Assembly: GCF_900114035.1 (NCBI RefSeq)
Contig: NZ_FORP01000019.1
Span: forward strand, 1 to 64,000
Direction of reading: 5' to 3'
DNA: 64,000 bases
Source of the DNA: Amycolatopsis sacchari
Lineage (GTDB): Bacteria > Actinomycetota > Actinomycetes > Mycobacteriales > Pseudonocardiaceae
The notes under the pieces were generated by a model. That model made no database searches. It was given only the letters and a program-made list of their open reading frames with translations, and was not told the DNA's origin. Positions 61,107 to 64,000 of this stretch are shown here, in pieces. A program made the translations under genes and the position numbers. Every line of letters starts with the position of its first letter. The first letter of the stretch is position 1.

Positions 61107-61127
61107 AGTTAGGAAACTTTCTTAACT
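61107..61127. promoter_or_regulatory. CsnR-like operator in the chitosanase leader
   Basis: AGTTAGGAAA-C-TTTCTTAACT is a 21-bp dyad with one mismatched pair. It closely resembles the TTAGGAAA-TTTCCTAA operator bound by CsnR at Streptomyces chitosanase genes. It lies between the predicted start of transcription and the ribosome-binding site. Confidence 0.65.
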
Positions 61128-61143
61128 TTTACGGGGAGTACTC

Positions 61144-61172
61144 AGGATGCTCCGGCTCGTCACCGTCCGCAA
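61144..61172 (-). promoter_or_regulatory. Promoter of the chitosanase gene
   Basis: On the minus strand TTGCGG (61172-61167), 17 bases, CATCCT (61149-61144). The operator begins about 17 bases downstream of this -10. Confidence 0.45.
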
Positions 61173-61189
61173 GATACTTTCGTAGGGGT

Positions 61190-62344
61190 TCAGGCGTGCA
61201 CGAGCGCGTCGACCGCGGCGGGGGCGAGCATCTCGTCCGCCACGAGTCCGGCGACCCCGGTGAGCGTGGTGTTCACGCCCAGGCGACAGGCGTCCACGCT
61301 CACCCCTTCCAGTGCGGTCGTCTGCGCGTTGGCCCGCACCGCGTCGCGCAGGCTGTCCAGGAACGGCGGCAGCACGCCGATCGCCCCGCCCACGCGCAGG
61401 TACCGCGGGTTGACGATGGTGACGACGGTGGCGAGCACGGTGCCGACGAGCCTGCCCGCGGCGGCGGTCACGCGGATCGCCTCGATGTTGCCCGCGCGCA
61501 CGCGCCGCACGACGTCCTCCGCGCTGCGCACGCCGGTCGGCCGCAGCTGCCGGATCACCGCCTGCCCGCTCGCGATGGCCGACACGCACCCCCGCCGCCC
61601 GCAGTCGCAGCGCTGGTCGTTGCCCTCGATCCGGATGTGCCCGATCTCCCCCGCCGACGCCGTCTCGCCGCGGTGCGTGCGTCCCGAGATCACCAGCCCC
61701 GCGCCGATCCCGGTGCCGACCTTCACGCCGACCAGCGCCGCGTCCGGCCGCCCCAGCTCGCAGTACGCGCCGAACGCCAGCGCGTTCGCGTCGTTCTCCA
61801 GGAACACCGGCACCGACAGCGCGTCGGTGAAGCGGTCCCGCAGCGGCAGGCCGGTCCACTCGCGCATGCTCGGCGGGGCGATCGTGGTGCCGCGTTCGTG
61901 GTCGATCTGGCCCGGCACGCTGAGCCCGACCGCACACAGGCTGTCCGCCCGCCCCGTCTCCGCCAGCAGTGCGCGGCCCGTGTGCAGCAGGTGGGAAAGC
62001 GTTTCCTCCGGCAGGTGGCCGACCGGCAGTGGCCGGTGCAGCTGGGCGAACACGTCACCGCGGAGGTCGACGACGGCGATCGTCGCGTGCCGCTGCCCGA
62101 CGTCGGCGACCAGCGCGGTGCGCCCGGTGTCGTCCGCCGCGAGCACCTGGGCCGGGCGCCCGCCGTTCGAGGCGCGCAATCCGGTCTGCCGCACGAGCCG
62201 GTGGCGCTGCAGCACGTCGAGCCGCTCCACCATCGTCGCGCGGGACAACCCGATGCGGTCCTGGAGTTCCTGCCTGGTCAACGGCCCCTCGGCGCGGAGC
62301 ACGGCGAGGATGTGCCCGGCGGAGGTCGGCGGCGGCGTGCGCAT
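61190..62344 (-). CDS. ROK-family transcription regulator, probable chitosan-pathway repressor
   Basis: 384 residues: an N-terminal winged helix (PLTRQELQDRIGLSRATMVERLDVL) and a ROK sugar-sensing domain (VGVKVGTGIGAGLV, EIGHIRIEG, zinc motif CDCGRRGC). The Glu that follows the zinc motif in ROK kinases is replaced (VSAIAS), which fits a regulator rather than a kinase. It lies between the chitosanase gene and a divergent sugar importer, like CsnR in Streptomyces. I infer that it binds the leader operator and releases it on sensing chitosan oligomers. Confidence 0.9.
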   Translation of the reverse strand: MRTPPPTSAGHILAVLRAEGPLTRQELQDRIGLSRATMVERLDVLQRHRLVRQTGLRASNGGRPAQVLAADDTGRTALVADVGQRHATIAVVDLRGDVFAQLHRPLPVGHLPEETLSHLLHTGRALLAETGRADSLCAVGLSVPGQIDHERGTTIAPPSMREWTGLPLRDRFTDALSVPVFLENDANALAFGAYCELGRPDAALVGVKVGTGIGAGLVISGRTHRGETASAGEIGHIRIEGNDQRCDCGRRGCVSAIASGQAVIRQLRPTGVRSAEDVVRRVRAGNIEAIRVTAAAGRLVGTVLATVVTIVNPRYLRVGGAIGVLPPFLDSLRDAVRANAQTTALEGVSVDACRLGVNTTLTGVAGLVADEMLAPAAVDALVHA

Positions 62345-62345
62345 G

Positions 62346-62375
62346 TTGACAGGCTCTCCCGGAGAGACTTATGTT
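62346..62375 (+). promoter_or_regulatory. Promoter and palindrome of the sugar ABC operon
   Basis: TTGACA (62346-62351), 18 bases, TATGTT (62370-62375). The spacer contains the dyad CTCTCC-C-GGAGAG (62354-62366), well placed for a repressor. A second pair AGACTT (62365-62370) and AAGTCT (62389-62394) flanks the start region. Confidence 0.6.
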
Positions 62376-62423
62376 CAATTACCTGACAGAAGTCTAACCG
62401 GCCCCGGAAGCGGAGAGAGACAG

Positions 62424-63749
62424 ATGCGCGCGGCCCGCCTGCCCGGCAGCGGCCCGACCCGTCGCACCGTCCTGCGGGGACTCCTCCTGGCGGGCACGGC
62501 TTCGCTGGCCTCCGGGTGCGTCGGTTTCGCGACGACCGGCGCGGGCGGCACGGTGTTCCTGTCGACGCAGTTCCGGCCGGTCGCGGAGGCCGAGAACTTC
62601 CGCCGGTTCCTCCGCAAGGCGCACCTCGACGGGGTCAGCTACGTCACGATCGAGGAAGGGCCGTTCGCGAGCCAGGTGCAGAGCCAGGTCTCGGCCGGGC
62701 GCACCCAGGTCGGTCTCCTCGGCGGCTCCCACAGCGACCTCGCGCCGCTGGCCGGGAAGTACCTCGAAGACGTCACGCCGGTGCTGGCCGGGCTCGGCGA
62801 GCGCGGCATCCCGCAGGAGTACCTGACGCTCGCGAAGGCCGGCACGCCGCAGACCTGGTACGTGCCGTGGGCGCAGGCCACGTTCGTGCTGGCCGCGCAC
62901 GAGGAGGCGCTGGCGCACCTGCCGCCCGGCGCGGACCCGGAGTCGCTCACGTACGACCAGCTGCTGGACTGGGCCATCGCCGCGCGGCAGGCGGCGGGGC
63001 GACCGCTGCTGGGCCTGCCCGCCGGCCCGAAGGGGCTCATCCACCGGTTCCTGCAGGGTTACCTGCTGCCGTCCTTCACGGGCGGCCAGATCACCACGTT
63101 CCGCTCGCCGGAGGCCGTCACGGCGTGGGAGTACCTGCGTGAGCTGTGGCGCAACTGCAGCCCGTCGAGCACCAACTACGACTTCCTGCAGGAGCCGCTG
63201 GCCTCCGGCGAGGTGCGGTTCGGCTGGGACCACGTCGCCCGGCTGGTCGACGCGCCCAAGCAGGACCCCGGCAAGTGGCGGATGCTGCCCGCGCCACGCG
63301 GTCCGAAGGGGCTCGGGTACATGGCCGTGGTGCTGGGGCTGGCGATTCCCAAGGGCAGCACCGATCCCGAGCAGGCGCAGCGGGTGATCACGGCGTTGTC
63401 GGCGAAGGAGACGCAGGTCGAGCTGTTGCGGTCCAACGGTTTCTTCCCCGTCGTCGACGTCGAGATCCCGCGTGACCTGCCGCCCGCCCTCCAGCTGGAG
63501 GCCGACGCCGTGCGCAGGCAGCGTGACGCGCAGGGCGGCATCCTTTCGCTGCTGCCGGTCGGCCTCGGCACGCGCGAGGGCGAGGTGACGAAGGCGTTCA
63601 AGGACTCCTTCCAGCAGATCGTGCTCGGTGGTGCCGATATCCGCTCCACTTTGGACAAGCAGGCGGGGGTGCTGCGCAAGGTGTTCGACGACCTCAAGGT
63701 GCCGTGCTGGGCGCCCGACCCGCCGTCGGCCGTCTGCGAGGTGGCGTGA
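62424..63749 (+). CDS. Sugar ABC importer substrate-binding lipoprotein
   Basis: A 441-residue family 1 extracellular solute-binding protein. TRRTVLRGLLLAGTASLASG followed by Cys32 combines a twin-arginine motif with a lipobox, so export may use Tat. TYDQLLDWAIAARQA and GYMAVVLGLAIPKGSTDPEQAQ are typical CUT1-type features. Divergent from the ROK gene, so the ligand is probably a chito-oligosaccharide or glucosamine sugar. The ATG follows GGAGAGAGA. It overlaps the permease gene by one base (TGATG). Confidence 0.9.
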   Translation: MRAARLPGSGPTRRTVLRGLLLAGTASLASGCVGFATTGAGGTVFLSTQFRPVAEAENFRRFLRKAHLDGVSYVTIEEGPFASQVQSQVSAGRTQVGLLGGSHSDLAPLAGKYLEDVTPVLAGLGERGIPQEYLTLAKAGTPQTWYVPWAQATFVLAAHEEALAHLPPGADPESLTYDQLLDWAIAARQAAGRPLLGLPAGPKGLIHRFLQGYLLPSFTGGQITTFRSPEAVTAWEYLRELWRNCSPSSTNYDFLQEPLASGEVRFGWDHVARLVDAPKQDPGKWRMLPAPRGPKGLGYMAVVLGLAIPKGSTDPEQAQRVITALSAKETQVELLRSNGFFPVVDVEIPRDLPPALQLEADAVRRQRDAQGGILSLLPVGLGTREGEVTKAFKDSFQQIVLGGADIRSTLDKQAGVLRKVFDDLKVPCWAPDPPSAVCEVA

Positions 63750-64000
63750 TGCGCCTGCGTGGACCGTGGCTGCTGCTCCTGCCCTCGATCGTGTTCATGC
63801 TGGCGTTGTTCGGCTGGCCGCTCGTGCAGGCGCTGATCTCGGCGTTCAGCGAGGGCGCCGGCGCGTGGGAACGGCTCTTCACCGACGCGTACTTCCTGCG
63901 AGCGCTGCGGAACACGCTGCTGCTGATCGTCATCGTGGTGCCGGTGCAGCTCGTGCTCGCGGTCGCGATGGCGCTGCTCGTGCAGGCCCGGCCGCGGTTC
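63749..64000 (+). CDS. Sugar ABC importer permease (5' part, cut by window end)
   Basis: The first 84 codons are in the window: RGPWLLLLPSIVFMLALFGW is the first transmembrane helix of a MalF/UgpA-type permease, and ALRNTLLLIVIVVPVQLVLA the second. It is coupled to the binding-protein gene and surely followed by a second permease outside the window. Confidence 0.9.
   Translation, partial: MRLRGPWLLLLPSIVFMLALFGWPLVQALISAFSEGAGAWERLFTDAYFLRALRNTLLLIVIVVPVQLVLAVAMALLVQARPRF

Overview
The window is high-GC DNA with dense, tightly packed genes, frequent GTG starts and many apparently leaderless promoters (a -10 hexamer ending 6-7 bases before the start codon). Its gene content is that of a mycothiol-using, F420-using actinomycete with mycobacterial-type synteny (aroG / pknL / Rv2175c homologue; Rv0250c-Rv0247c-like sdh operon; DUF3046-recA-recX). 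A member of the Pseudonocardiaceae (Amycolatopsis-like) is the best guess. This is inferred from gene content, not from a database match.

Layout. 1-3 kb: tail of an IS110-type transposase, then an iron/cobalamin-type ABC importer (minus strand). 3.3-9.5 kb: gltBD glutamate synthase ending in a strong terminator. 9.6-12 kb: MMPL exporter, followed by a decayed fragment inside a 52-bp repeat. 12-18.4 kb: class II DAHP synthase, small enzymes, a WS/DGAT acyltransferase, and the PASTA kinase PknL divergent from its Rv2175c-like DNA-binding partner. 18.3-24.1 kb: MFS exporter and CGNR regulator on a shared bidirectional promoter, an F420-type luciferase-family enzyme, crtI-crtE, and a PIG-L deacetylase. 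24-27.4 kb: hydrolase, AraC-type regulator, and a xylan-degradation pair (CE4 deacetylase plus GH11 xylanase) with palindromic operators. 27.4-37.8 kb: LysR/bile-acid-symporter pair, metF, DUF885 peptidase-like protein, DMT transporters, a MocR regulator, and a LexA-controlled HEPN protein gene. 37.85-38.87 kb: a strand-asymmetric tandem-repeat region without a credible gene. 38.9-50.2 kb: VOC protein, ACT-GNAT fusion, def, the giant helicase lhr, a membrane-anchored Hsp70-like protein, DUF3046, recA and recX. 50.2-55 kb: lipase-maturation-factor protein, a GC-rich repeat array, and the Entner-Doudoroff genes eda-edd. 55-59 kb: a four-gene succinate dehydrogenase operon behind two Crp/GlxR-type boxes. 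59-64 kb: a broken KAP-NTPase/receiver gene containing a small inversion, then a chitosan-utilisation locus (GH75 chitosanase, ROK regulator, sugar ABC importer that runs off the end).

Regulatory themes. Three DNA-damage-type promoters are visible. The HEPN gene has two LexA boxes around a good promoter. recA has both a LexA box and a RecA-NDp/PafBC-type promoter. lhr has a RecA-NDp-type promoter placed so that translation would start leaderless at a GTG. Carbohydrate genes carry operators matching known schemes: CGAAA-N2-TTTCG palindromes at the xylanase and a CsnR-like box at the chitosanase. Two divergent gene pairs start exactly 23 bp apart, with -10 elements on opposite strands sharing their TA.

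I see no rRNA, tRNA or CRISPR array. The main uncertainties are start codons, the functions of small orphan proteins, and all predicted operators, which are read by eye.
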